In this document: positions 8,203-19,287 of the stretch, piece after piece
How the letters are laid out: the number at the start of each line of letters is the position of its first letter
How positions within the stretch are numbered: position 1 is the stretch's first letter
DNA from: Diplonema japonicum
Taxonomy: Eukaryota > Euglenozoa > Diplonemea > Diplonemida > Diplonemidae
Direction of reading: 5' to 3'
Length of the DNA: 64,000 nt
NCBI GenBank assembly: GCA_964019335.1
Contig: OZ025679.1
Coordinates: 496,001 to 560,000 of the forward strand
Position numbers and translations under genes: made by a program
The notes under the pieces: model-generated
The model's input: only the letters and a program-made list of their open reading frames with translations
Databases searched by the model: none
Told to the model about the DNA's origin: nothing

Positions 8203-10044
8203 ATGGAATTCACAGGCTTCGAACGGGTATGTCAGCACCACTTTTTAAAAGATTTCTTCTTTTTCTTTTCCCCAGATGATGGAACGGCTCTCCGGAGGAA
8301 GCACTGACCCGTCTGCTGCACTTACGATAAGCAGCAACAGCGCCTCAAATACAACAGATGTGAAGCCACCCGCAGCAGAGGTAGAGGACCCCCCAAGGGA
8401 CAAACGCTTCGCGACAATTCTGATGAACGGGATTCTGTGCTACAACGCAGAGTTCGGTGAGTCTGTTGAGAAGAAGATCAACACAGAAAGAATTCAGGTT
8501 AACGGAGACAGCAAAGGTTTGTACCTGTGCCTCAACGTCAGCACGGCCTGCGAGGTCGGAGTGGACAACATGAAGCTAGCCCTGACATTCACCAACGGTG
8601 ACGAGGCAAAGGCCAACTCAGTCGGAATATTCGTAGGCTACCTCACTGCTTCATGCCGATACATCAAGACTGCAGTGTACGTCCCCTTTGTACCTGACAC
8701 TGTGACAATTTCCTGTCAGTTCTCGGAGAGGGAGGAAGACACGGACGAGATAAATTTCACCCACGATGTTATAAAGTACATTTTACAATCCTCCACCCTG
8801 AACCCCGGGCTCGGTTCGCTGCCGTCCGCCTTCACGCAGAACCACGCTAAGCACCTCCCTCAGTACAAGTCCGTCATCACCAAGAAGTACAACAGTTCTT
8901 GGCATAAGTACTTGAAGGCGAACTGCGAGGTCTTCACGGTGTTTCACTTCTCCGAAGAAGAATGCATCTCCAAGGGTATCTGGCCCTACGTTAAGGCGCA
9001 TGAGGTGCGTGTCGCGCTGGCTTCGCAGAAGAATGTTCTCGAAATAGACCGCCGCATCGCTAGGGAGTCTGAGGTACACGAGCATGCTTTGACGGAGTAC
9101 TTGAAATCTGTTCTTGATGGGCTGGAAGAGGGGATGGACCAGGTGTGTTTATATATAAAAAGAAGAAAAAAAAAGAAAAATACTGTAAAACAAAAACAAA
9201 AATCACCGTACCGTACGATAAATTGTCCGGACCACCGCACTTTTTTAGGGGGGTACCTATGCACTGTCTCCTCTGTGTGCTGAAAAAACTTATGTTTCTG
9301 TTGCAAGAGTCTTAAAAATTAGCAAAAATAAAACTGAAAAGGGGGGCAGGGGGGCGAGGAAAGGGCAAGCAGCGTCCTACCTGTCCACACGTCTGGCCTT
9401 CAGCCTTGGCAGTGCGCCTGGCCAATCGTGTCATCCAACACTTCTCATATTGCTGGTCTTCCCAGTCCCACTCTAGGCAGCAGGGGAAGCACCCTCTGGT
9501 CCATTTCAGGTCACCCCTGTCAGATCCTGGACATTTTAGCTTCCCGTGATTTTTGTTTTACAATAAAAAAATAAAAAAGAAAAAAAAAAAAGAAAAAAAA
9601 ACACCCCCCAGCGAGAGGTCATGGACCACATCGAACAGAATAGTGATTTCCTTTACTTCGTGTCGCCTTCCATTTCCACGCTTCAGCGGTTTTTGGTGAA
9701 GCAGCGCGACACTTTCGTGTGGACCACCCACAAGGACCTGCCTAGGTGTATTGGGCTCAGTAGGGGAACCAGAGTGGTGTGTTTTTTTTTGGGGGGGGAA
9801 AAAAAAGAAAATGTTTCAGAGTGAACTTCCTTCCCCGCAGTCCAAGCCTGTAAACAACATCGAGGCTCGGCTTAAAGAGCCCCCTGCTCCACTCCCGCCT
9901 ACAGCTTCTACTCCGACTGTCAGTAGCGCTGCTTCCAGTGCCTTGATGGGGGGTGTTCTGCACCCACCCGGAAAGCACGCCATGCAGAAAGCACAAACCC
10001 CTACGGCCGAGTTCCCCAGGATGCATGTTGGGTCCCAGTGGTGA
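8203..10044 (+). CDS. Hypothetical four-exon protein
   Basis: 419 aa if exons are 8203-8226, 8276-9142, 9612-9776 and 9841-10044. The introns are 49, 469 and 64 nt, all phase 0, with donors GTATG, GTGTG and GTGTG. Exon 1 encodes only MEFTGFER; it is inferred from an in-frame ATG, the GTATGT donor and the TTTTCCCCAG acceptor abutting 8276. Exon 2 holds a folded domain (FATILMNGILCYNAEFGESV, then LYLCLNVSTACEVG and IFVGYLTASCRYIKTAVYVPF). Exon 3 (PSISTLQRFLVKQRDTFVW, then DLPRCIGLSRGT) is reminiscent of a small winged-helix/LOTUS-like unit, with low confidence. The C-terminus is Pro/Ser/Thr-rich. No catalytic motif and no recognised family. Confidence 0.7.
9143..9611 (+). other. 469-nt intron containing a non-repetitive island
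   Basis: This intron of the preceding gene is more than ten times longer than most others here. Its ends are A/T-rich, but 9345-9560 is a normal-complexity block that stays open for over 60 codons in one + frame until a TAA near 9570. It could be an alternative exon, a small RNA gene or a fossil insertion. I see no homology and no tRNA or box C/D features. Confidence 0.45.
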
Positions 10045-10848
10045 GCGGCGTGGCAGTTTTTTCACAATGCGCGAAAAAAAAAAAAAAAAAAAAAAAGAAC
10101 GAAGAGGAAAAAAAAAAAAAAAAAAATCGAATCATTTTTCTGCCACAACGGAACGAAAGGACGAAGAACAGCGAAAAATATTGAAGGGAAAAAAAAAAAA
10201 AAAAAAAAAAAAAGAATTTGGTAAAACACTTGTCGTTTTGGTTTTTCGCTCGAGTAAGGAGGGAGATGGGAAAGAAGAAAAAAAAAAAAGAAAAAAAAAA
10301 AGAGGGGCGCAAGAAAAAAGAAGAAAAAAAGAAAACAGGAAGGTATCCTTACTCGGCACAGAGTGTACAAGTATTTTTTTTTTTTTTTTTTATAATCATT
10401 GTTCAACCATATTCGGAAAATGAGAAAGAAGAAAAAGAGAGAAAAGAAGAACTCCTGCCACACCCACATACCATCTTTCTTCCTCGTTTTTTTTTTTTCT
10501 TCTCCCCCCTTAGATGTTTCGGAAGTGAAAGCAGAAATCCTGCCAAAACTGCGAAGGGAGGAAAGTTTTTAAGAAGAAGAGAGAAAGGAAAAAAAAGAAA
10601 ATCTTAAAATTCTTAAGATTTTTTTTTTTGGTGCGAAAAATGGCGCATCGCCAGCGAACAAGGTTTGTTTTTCTTTTTTTTTTTGTTCCTTCTTTTCTTC
10701 TTCTTTTTTTTGAACCAAAAAAAAAAAAAGACAGTTAACACTTTGTATTATTGGTGTCTGCTGACCAGATACATTCACCTTTAAAAGAAGAAGAAAGAAG
10801 CATTAAATGTATTTTAAATGATTTTTGTCAGGTAAAAAGCTGCTCTTA

Positions 10849-10890
<42 letters not shown>

Positions 10891-11572
10891 CTTATTCTTT
10901 GGCTTCAGTCTATGGTTCTTTTGTCTTACTTTAGTGGCAGGTAGCACTAGCCCAAACGCTTTTTTTCCCTTCCCTATAAGTGAAACCTGCAATTCTTTTT
11001 TTTTTTTTTTTTTTTTTTTTCCCGACTCTGGCTGTTTTTGTTTCACAATTTCTTCTTTTTTTTTTTTAAATTATACACGAACACAGAAAAAGAGGTCAAT
11101 GAACAACAACGGGAGAGGGGGGGGGAGGGCAGACTGATACCTTGCTGTGTGTTCGTTTTATTATTATTATTATTGTCTTTGTTTTGCGAGGCAAAAAAGA
11201 TAAATAATGAGAATCAACTTACACTCAAATGCTGTGTTGTATAGTACTTTATGAACTTCAGCATCCCCCATATTGTAGTTGATGCAAAGAAGAAATAAAG
11301 GGAAGAGGGACACATCCTGCTTCTTCCTTCCTTTTCGGACCAAGAGACCCCGCCGAGGGGCCTGCAACCCCTTTTTTTAATTTTGTAGTTATCGCAAAAG
11401 GGTGGGGGGGGGGAAGAACAAAGAACAAGAAAAAAGAAAAAGTAAAACAAAAAGAAAATCACGGTTGGGATGAAAAGCCATATTATTATTTTTTTAAAAG
11501 AACTGTCGCAGCTTTGTCAAACCCTCAAAGATTCCTTTTTTACCTTCGTAAAGGAGAAACTACAAAAGAAAA
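10045..11572. other. 1.5-kb homopolymer desert
   Basis: No credible gene. Dominated by A and T runs, including a 37-nt T run (10854-10890), clusters of A runs at 10075-10345, and TTATTATTATTATTATT near 11159-11175. Poly-Lys and poly-Phe frames here are composition artefacts. A pyrimidine tract with AG around 11552 precedes the next gene. Confidence 0.65.
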
Positions 11573-12941
11573 ATGTTGCAAAGAACAAAGAGGGCAATGA
11601 GCAGTGTGAAACAAGTGATCAAGGCTGACCTGACGTGGACTGGGGAGAGATTTGAGAAAGGGCTGGTGGTGGTAGTCAACGACGAAGGGAAGATCTCAGG
11701 TGTGCACGAAGAAGAAACGGCAGGGCTGAAAGTCACAAATGAGATGAAAGGCGAGGCCCTGATGCCTGGGTTTGTGAACTGCCATTCACACGCTTTCCAA
11801 ATAGCCCTCAGAGGGAAGGGAGAAGAGTACTTCGGTGACAAGGGCAGCTTCTGGACATGGCGCGAGGCGATGTACCAGTTGGTGCAAGAACTCGACGATG
11901 AGGCCTACTACCAGGTGGTCAGGAGGTGCTTCCAAGAAATGCGTGACACGGGGATCACCTCTGTGGGCGAGTTCCACTACTTCCACCACTCTACCTCTGC
12001 GAAGGACTTCCACAGAGACGACCTCACGCTGAAGGCGGCCTCCGATGTGGGCCTCAGGATCGTGCTGCTCAACGCGTTCTACCAGTATGCAGGATTCGGT
12101 GGGAAGCCTCTTGAGCCTGCGCAGAAGAACTTCGAGACCACCACAGTAGAGGAGTATGTTGGGAATTTGAAGCGGCTGCAAGCGACGCTGTCGCCCACGC
12201 AGTCGTTGGGTATCGTTGCGCACAGCGTGCGTGCTGTTGCCTCCGACGAGTTGACCGCCCTCTCCAAGGCCTCGCAAGACCTCGGCCTCCCTTTCCATTT
12301 GCATATTGAAGAGCAACCCGCTGAAGTGCAGGCTTGCCTTGAGCACCATAGCTGCACACCCATGAGCCTCTTCTCCGACAAGGCAGCAGGGCTCTCCAAT
12401 GTCACCGCAGTGCACTGCAACCACACGAAACCCGAAGAGTTGGCAATGTTTGCGGAGGCAGGTGGCATCGTGTGTATTTGTCCGCTGACTGAAGGTAACC
12501 TCGGGGACGGTATCATGCCCGAGCTGTCGGCGTGCAAGGGGAGGATATGCTTGGGGAGCGACTGCAACGCACGCATCGACATGCTGGAGGAGGCCAGGCT
12601 GCTGGAGTACTCTCAGAGGCTGCTGCGCTTGAACAGAGGTGCTTGCCTCGCATCGTGGAACCCGCAGAGCAAGACAGAGCTGGCACCCGTGCTCATGTCG
12701 TACCTCACCTCTGTGGGTGCTAAGTCGCTAAACCTGCAGACGGGTGCCATCGAGAAAGACCTGTGGGCAGACTTCGTCTCCATAGACTTGTCATCCCCAC
12801 TTCTTAAAGACGTGCAGACGGAGCACTTGGCGCCAGCACTTATCTTTGGCTGCGGTGCTAGAGACGTATGCACCAACAAAAGAAAAGAAAACACATCAAC
12901 AGGTGGTCTCGAGCACGTGTGTCGGCGGCAAGTGGGCGTAG
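11573..12941 (+). CDS. hutF: Formimidoylglutamate deiminase-like amidohydrolase (HutF family)
   Basis: 443 aa in two exons, 11573-12865 and 12903-12941, with a 37-nt phase-0 intron (GTATGC...CAACAG). Amidohydrolase metal ligands are visible: HSH in PGFVNCHSHAFQIALRG (His71, His73), His in PFHLHIEEQPAEVQ, His in VHCNHT, and Asp in CLGSDCNARIDMLEE. HutF hallmarks are FWTWREAMYQL and TSVGEFHYFHH. HutF converts N-formimino-L-glutamate to N-formyl-glutamate and ammonia in a histidine degradation route known mainly from bacteria. The intron is supported because splicing ends the protein in CVGGKWA, like the family's final strand; without it the frame runs to 12970 with an unrelated tail. A Ser-to-Cys change (SDC for SDS) is seen. 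A bacterial origin is plausible, but the intron shows it is a resident nuclear gene. Confidence 0.88.
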
Positions 12942-13125
12942 TAAAGGAAGATGGGAGAAATAAGATTTAGAAGGGGGGAAAAAAAAAAAGAAAAAAAAAA
13001 AAAAACGTTGTAACTAGCTGATGTACACTGATGCCGTTATCTTCCGAGGTTGGTACTCCAGCCGTATTTTATTTTTTGTTCAATACCTATGAGGTTAGTA
13101 CTCCAGCCACACAGATGGAAAGGAC
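12942..13125. other. Short spacer with a tandem 18-nt repeat
   Basis: After an A-rich tract, the unit GAGGTTGGTACTCCAGCC (13046-13063) recurs with one change as GAGGTTAGTACTCCAGCC (13091-13108), shortly before the next start. The second copy runs into CACACAG, a possible splice acceptor (AG at 13114). Confidence 0.55.
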
Positions 13126-13129
13126 ATGA
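13115..13129 (+). other. Four-codon upstream ORF overlapping the next start codon
   Basis: ATG GAA AGG ACA TGA begins directly after the probable splice acceptor (AG at 13114). It ends in ATGA, so its stop overlaps the main ATG at 13126. This arrangement would allow termination-reinitiation. It disappears if trans-splicing uses another AG downstream. Confidence 0.45.
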
Positions 13130-16100
13130 CGGACAGCAGGCCGTTCGTGTATGTGACCCTTAGTGGGCATGATGCCAGTGGGTGCATTGAGGCCCGTGAG
13201 GAGGGCGAGAAGATAGTGGTAACGCTTAAAGACGACAAAGGAAGGCGGAAAGACGTTGGCGTGAACGGGATATTCACCAATGTGGCGCAGCCAGAACAGA
13301 TCTTTCAAGCAGCGGTTCTTCCCATGTCTGAACGGGTCTTGCAAGGAACCCTCACATGTACAGTGGCTACCCTTGGCGGGAAGGGCCCACAGCTCTTCGC
13401 CCCCGACGGGTTGGCGTACCTCACACTGCGGCACATCATGACGGCTGTCGACGGCAACCCTGGCGCTCTGCGGGTAGGCCTGCAATGTTTCTTAAATGAT
13501 CCAGCGCGACCTACAGATCTTTTGAAGAATGTGCAGCAAAAGGTGCCTGAGAACATGCAGTGGGAGCACGAAGAAGTACTTGATGGGCAGCACTTTGTAT
13601 TCTGCGCAACGCTTGACTCGGCTATGCGCACGCTGAATGCAGTGCTGAGTGCACCCTCTCTCACGGACCTCCTACACAGGCTCTCCTTCTCCCTCACCAT
13701 AGCCGTGAAAAAAAAGAGTGCAAGACTCCCCTCACGGCTCACCCTTCTCGAGCTTCGTGCAGAGGCGTGCAAGTATATCCCGTCGACACTGGTACACGTC
13801 TTCGAGGGCACCAACCACGCTAATGACATGATCTCGCGGGCGATACGGGGGTGCCGCCCTTTCGACTGCGTTCTCATCGGGCAGTGTCACAGTGATGCTT
13901 TGAGGTACAAGCACTCTGAGAACAACTTGTGGAACGAGACGCAGAACGTGTTCGACTGTCTTACGGCAGTGCGGGACCTCCCTGCGCACATGATGGTGGC
14001 AACCCCTCCGCCCTCTGTCTCTGTTGTATCACCATCTCCTAGGAAGAGAGCCGACTCCAAGCTCTACAAAACAGAGGCCGTTGCACGAGAGTCTCAGAAG
14101 GTGCAAGTGGACGTGCACCTGCACATGCCCGAGGACGACCACAGAAGAGGTTCGTCCAAGCCGCCGGTTATGGAGTATCGCGACACCCCTGGGTCATGGA
14201 CACCACGGCAGGAACGGAGCAATACGGCAATTCACACAGCATCTTTCGCACCTCCCTCGCCAATAGAACAGGAGGTCGGTAGATCGCGTGAAACTGATGC
14301 ACAAATAGCGATACTTGAGAAGGAACTCACAACCAAGAGCAGGCAAGCCCAGGAAGACAAGGATAAGTTAGAATTAGCGACAGCAGAGGCAAAGAAGATG
14401 GGTGACCTTGCCAGGATGCAGACGGAGGAGGTATGCATTACTGACATGACGCTCAATCCTTTTACAGGCAGAGAGGAATGTCTCAGCATGCCAGGAACTA
14501 CATACTGAGGTCCAGAGGCTGAAGTTCGAGTTGAAGGAGGTATGGCAATAGTGTTGGGAGGCACCACACAATAGATAAGTCATGAAGGCGAAGCGGCGAG
14601 GCAGTCGCGTGATGAGTACGCTGCTGATGCGAACTCAGCAAGAGCTGAGCTACGAAGGCTCAAGACAACACTCGCCGACAGCCAGTACGACCTTGCATCA
14701 CAGAAAAAGAGCCACGACAGAGCGGTTACGGAGTTGAACGAAGAGGTCGAAGATCTCAGAGCTGAGCTCACCAGAACAAGAGATGGGCGCGTCACGGCAA
14801 CGACAGAGCTGGACGGCCTGCAGAGAGAGATTCGAAAACTTCGCAGCGAGAGGGATGAATTGAGCGGCAGGCTTGACCACGAGCAGGAGGTCGCCCACCA
14901 GCAGAGGGGCCAACTTGCATTCCGGACATGCGAAACTGATGAATTAGAGAAACGGCTTTCTCTAGCCTCAGAAGAAGAGACTGTTGCTGCTATGTTGTGC
15001 AGGGCAGACATGGAAGCAAGACACCGGATACTGCAACACAGCAAGCTTAGGGCCGCCACCGCAGAACTCACTGAGGCTAAACAGGAGGCGGACCATCATA
15101 TGGAGAAGATCGTAGCCACAGAGGCGTCGCTCAGAGCCTTGGAGCAGTCCAACTTAGCTGCCTCTGCATCCAGCAAAGCAGAGATCGCAGACCTGCTGAA
15201 CCAAATACACGTCATCTCGGCAGAGCGTGACCGCAGGACGTCGACAGCGGAGAAGCTGACCATAGAGCTCAACGAGCTGTCAGGGCGCTGCAAACAGCTG
15301 CAGGACGCAAACATCGAGGCAGAAACAGCAGTCTCACGGCTAGAGCGCAGAGTAGCAGAAGTGGAGCACCAGTATGAAACGGAGAAGGCATCGAAAGCAG
15401 CGCTTCAGACCACTGCTGTCAGGCTCGAAGCTGAGAAGAACTCACTGCAGGAGAACAACCAGCGTGTTGAGTCGGAGCTGCGCGAGCAGCAGCATGACTA
15501 TCAGGACATCAAAGACGGGTTCCAGGAGAGGGTAAAGAAACTTGAGACAGCTTTGCGTGAAACTGAAGAGGAGCTCGCATCGGCTAGACACAAGGCCGTG
15601 GCGTCGGACGGCAAGGACCTCAGGGAACAGCTCCACGTGATGGCCGAGCGTGTGAAGACGGTTGAGGTAGAGAACGAAAGCTTGATGAAGCTTCGCGCAC
15701 AGGATTCAGATGAGGTCCGTCAGCTGGTGAACAAACTGCATGCTGCGGAGGCAGAGTTGCGGAAGAGGTCTGAGAGCCCAAGGAGCGATTACGAGTGGGC
15801 TGCGGGGAGGGAGGCTTTTGAAAGCAAACGCCACGACGTTGACGGCGTGCTGAAGCTACATAGTGAGATCGAAGAGCGAGATGCAGCAATATTATCACTG
15901 AAAGACAAACTAGCAAAAGCCACGAAGAGCAAAGCAGAAGCCGAGCGGAGGGAGCGCATGGCCAGGAGGCGCGCAAGTGACGGCTCTGGAGCTACGTCTA
16001 CATCTCCCTCTACATCACCAGCAGCACGACACAGGGCACGAGAACGGGATATAGAAACCACGGAGCTCGGCAAGCTGCGTGCTGAGCTAACAGCACTGCA

Positions 16101-17418
16101 ACAACGCACATCGATGGCGGCCGACGAGGTCAGCGAGGAGCGCCGCGCAGCATCGGTCGCTGTGAACGACGCATTGGCAGAAGTCTCATCACTGCAACAG
16201 AACCTCAAGAACAGCGACAAGGAAATCGCCATGCTGCGAGCCGAAGCACAAGTAGCCTCTCAGGAATACGGCACTGTGACCGAGAGATATGAACAGTCCC
16301 TTGGGGCATACCAGTCACAACTGCAACAGCTAGACGAACAGTGGCGATCACGAGAGAGAAGTTGGGTAAGCAGGCACCAAGCACTTGAGGTGCAGATCAC
16401 CTCCTTCACGGAGCAAATGCGAAAGATTGAAGCAGAAAAGGCAGAAGTGGAGGCCCAGCGGGACAGGCCGCATCATAATTTTGAGGAATTGAACATACAG
16501 CTGGTCGAGAAGAGTGACTTCATTGTCTCGCTTCAGAGCAAGCTGCGAGAAACAGAGGCAGAGGTGGAGAGGCTGCGACGTGAGATGGAAAGAGCACAAC
16601 ATGACTTCGAATCTGTGCAAATCGAGTACGAGCGCATCCAGCGTGAGAGGCACGAACGGGACATCGAAATGGAGAGACTGCGGCACCAGATGGAGAACAT
16701 GCCAGAGGGCGGCAGACAAATTCAGCAGATCCGCGAAGAGGCGAAAAGACGCGAGGAACTGCTCCTGGGCCAGATACGCTCGCTGGTAAGCCACAACCAT
16801 GAGTCGGGGCGACCCATCTCGCCACAACGGGAAAGGGTACGCGAGACAAAAGCAGTATCGCCTCCCATAAAACGAGTACTGTCACAGGTGTGCATTTCTA
16901 TCATAACCAACTAATCAACAGGTGAACCCAAATATCTACTCACCCGGTGCTAGCTACGGGAAGACAAGGCTCGGGCCGCCTGTTCCTGCTTTGAGTCCAC
17001 GGTCCGATGGAAGCGGTGATGACAGCGAAGATGAGCATGCAAAGGAGCTAAAAGCAAAGCTAGCTGCTGTTGTGGCACAAAACAACACGCTGCGGCAACA
17101 ACGGGAGAAGGAGAAGCAGCGGAGGGACATCACCCCCGCACCAGAGCCTGCAGGACGCCTGACAGAACTTCAACGACAAAAGGCTGCCGATGCAATAAGA
17201 TCCTCTTCACGAGGCCGCCACATCACGAGCCCTGGGAAAAAGAAAGACAACCTACGTTCGCAACTCGACTCCCTCACGATGCAGGTCAAACAGGGCAACT
17301 TCGATAGGAGCCAGGTATACCACCAAAGCCACCCAACAAAACCCACAAGGTTGAAAACCAGCTTAAACAAGTCCTGGACTCTGTCAAGCCCGGCACGAAA
17401 GCAAAGTATAACATTTAA
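13126..17418 (+). CDS. Long coiled-coil protein with degenerate kinesin-like N-terminal domain
   Basis: 1383 aa in five exons: 13126-14430, 14468-14539, 14575-16887, 16922-17314, 17350-17418. The introns are 37, 35, 34 and 35 nt, all phase 0. Each join preserves the heptad pattern (for example ARMQTEE|AERNVSACQELHTEV). Residues ~1-285 follow the order of a kinesin motor: a VNGIFTNVAQPEQIFQ strand, then VLPMSERVLQGTLTCTVATL where motors have the P-loop, and DCVLIGQCHSDALRYK where switch II is expected. The GxxxxGKT, SSRSH and DLAGSE motifs are all missing, so ATP hydrolysis is unlikely. Residues ~385-1220 are almost continuous coiled coil; the C-terminus is basic. Probably a cytoskeletal or flagellar structural protein (inference). 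The kinesin relationship is my own alignment by eye. Confidence 0.8.
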
Positions 17419-17649
17419 ATGAGAATACCCTCCCATTTCTCCCTCTTTCCCCCATTAGTTGATTTTTATAGAATAATAGTGAAATCCGCTGTAATGTAGA
17501 GCTTTAGATGTAAAATTCATTTTTTTCCCCCCTTCTTTCTTTCCATCACTTTGTCCGTACCGAGCGAGATGGTTGTGTGTTTTTCTTTTTTTTTGGCAAC
17601 ACAGCCTAAAGAAAGAAAGGACCCAGGGAGAAAGGGGTAGATAAGTAGA

Positions 17650-17685
17650 CGTTCCAAACAGGAACCTCCTTTATCTCATCTCTTT
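17650..17685 (+). repeat. 36-nt direct repeat, copy 1
   Basis: Begins CGTTCCAAACAGGAACCTCC and continues into TTATCTCATC. It includes the small inverted repeat GTTCC/GGAAC, so each copy could fold into a hairpin. The second copy, 200 nt downstream, differs by one inserted A and one or two substitutions. Confidence 0.65.
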
Positions 17686-17849
17686 TCTCCCCCTTTCCAA
17701 AACTTAAAGGGACTGAACTAGTACCACGATATCCTTTTGGTGGTGGGAAAGTTGTTTGATGGACTTTTCTTTGAAAGAAAAGCCGCTGTTCTACCACGTT
17801 GCGTGTTATTTTTTTTTTTTTGGGACGTTTTATTATAAGACAAGGGGGG

Positions 17850-17885
17850 CGTTCCAAAACAGGAACCTCCTTCATCTCATCTTTT
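17850..17885 (+). repeat. 36-nt direct repeat, copy 2
   Basis: Begins CGTTCCAAAACAGGAACCTC and continues into CTTCATCTCATC. It is a near copy of 17650-17685 with the same GTTCC/GGAAC hairpin. The two copies flank T-rich DNA and the CTTTTCTTTGAAAGAAAAG palindrome. This could be a small non-autonomous element or a fossil duplication. Confidence 0.65.
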
Positions 17886-18129
17886 TTTTAAAAAAAACCA
17901 TACGTTAAGTAAAAAGAAGAGGAAACAAATCATCTTTGTTTTCTATTTTTTATTAGAGAAGAAAAAGAAAGAAAGACTTAGAAAAAAAAGAAAACGGGTG
18001 AAAGAAAAGCTTTTTTTTTTGTCTTTTCTTTCCTTTATTGTCCTTAGACACAGCCGGATCCAGATTTTATTCATTTCATCGCTTTTCGTAGAAAGGACGT
18101 AGGAAGTAGTCATCACAGGAAAGCGAGAG

Positions 18130-19178
18130 ATGGAAGGGGCAGAAGTGCCGAATGTTGCCCTCATAGATGTGAGAGGGAGCGGACGGGATGGAGTGAACAA
18201 GACAGCATCATGCGGGGCTACGCTGAACTACACTCTTGCTGACCAGCCGACACCGTTGTCCATGTCAGATGTGCAGGAGTCACTTTCCAGTGTGAGGAGC
18301 ATGCAGCCACGCTGCTTGCGGTACCCCAAGCTCCCCAAGGAGTACTACTATAAGACCACTTGCCCTGACATGCGGCGGAACCACGTTCCTTGGGCAACGA
18401 ACATAATTGCTGCCACTGGGAAGTCACACACACACACAGAGTACAACGCACAGGCGAACGAAGACTTCAGACACTACCTTAAAAAGGCGTATAGGCGCCT
18501 CAATCTCCAGTCAAACCTTTCTGAGTGCACAAACAGAACAGGTGACTCCGACCCCACCGTTCCTGAGTATGTAAAGAGGAAGCGGCTGATCACTACACTG
18601 GCTACCAAGTTGACGGAGAAGAAAGAAAACATTGGGCCTGTCCTAGCTGCTCCACCCGAGCCGCACCTTGAGGAGTCCCCTGACATCTTGTCGCCTAAGC
18701 TCGCCATCCCACTTCGCATTCATTACCCCCCAGGGCTCTGCCCCGCATCCGAGAAGGCTGTCTCGCATGACCCGATACCGGAAGTCGTTCATGACAACGC
18801 AAAGGTGTGCTTAACGGGGCGGCTGGGGTGTAGGGTTGCAATAACAATCATCAGAACTCGTACTGGCCTAAAACTGTAGCCAGCGTACGGAAAGAGCGCA
18901 GCCATCGCAGACTCCGCACGTCGCGGACATCCTTGTGTGCCGTGTGGTCTGAAGAGCAGCAGCCGCAAAAGAGGTACCACTCAATATGTCACACAAGTCA
19001 ATACAGGCTGGAAGGGAAGAAGCTCCTGAAAGCCCCTGCGAACCCCCGCGGCATCGTTAGCGTGTCCGGCTTCGACAACACACCACCGAAACCGCTTAAG
19101 AAAAGGTGGTCACGCGAAGCAATCAACCTGATCATGAAGACAGTAGCAAGGGAAGAACAACGCTGTGGCTTCAATTGA
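18130..19178 (+). CDS. Hypothetical two-exon protein
   Basis: 332 aa from exons 18130-18804 and 18855-19178, joined across a 50-nt phase-0 intron (GTGTGC...CATCAG). Without splicing the frame ends at 18879, while exon 2 continues open for 107 codons with similar composition. The ATG follows a probable spliced-leader acceptor at 18118. The sequence is Pro-, Tyr- and Lys-rich (LRYPKLPKEYYYKTTCPDM, EDFRHYLKKAYRRLNLQ), ends in a basic stretch, and has no signal peptide, membrane segment or known catalytic motif. I do not recognise the family. Confidence 0.75.
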
Positions 19179-19287
19179 GTTCGTAGTTCGGATGAGTTTC
19201 CACTTGTCTTGTTTGCTAGATTGGATATGAATAGAGGAAAGCCGAGTTGAATAGTTCAGTTCTAATTACCACAGGGGGCGCGGCACC

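Larger units (their letters stand above)
17419..18129. other. Intergenic spacer with paired repeats
   Basis: No gene seen. It contains two copies of a ~36-nt repeat (separate entries), the self-complementary CTTTTCTTTGAAAGAAAAG near 17764, and homopolymer tracts. AG at 18118 (CATCACAG) is the probable acceptor for the next gene. Confidence 0.55.

Noticed and set aside
10062-10607. Several ORFs over 100 codons in both strands
   Set aside because: They are poly-Lys, poly-Phe and poly-Glu translations of homopolymer DNA without splice-leader context.
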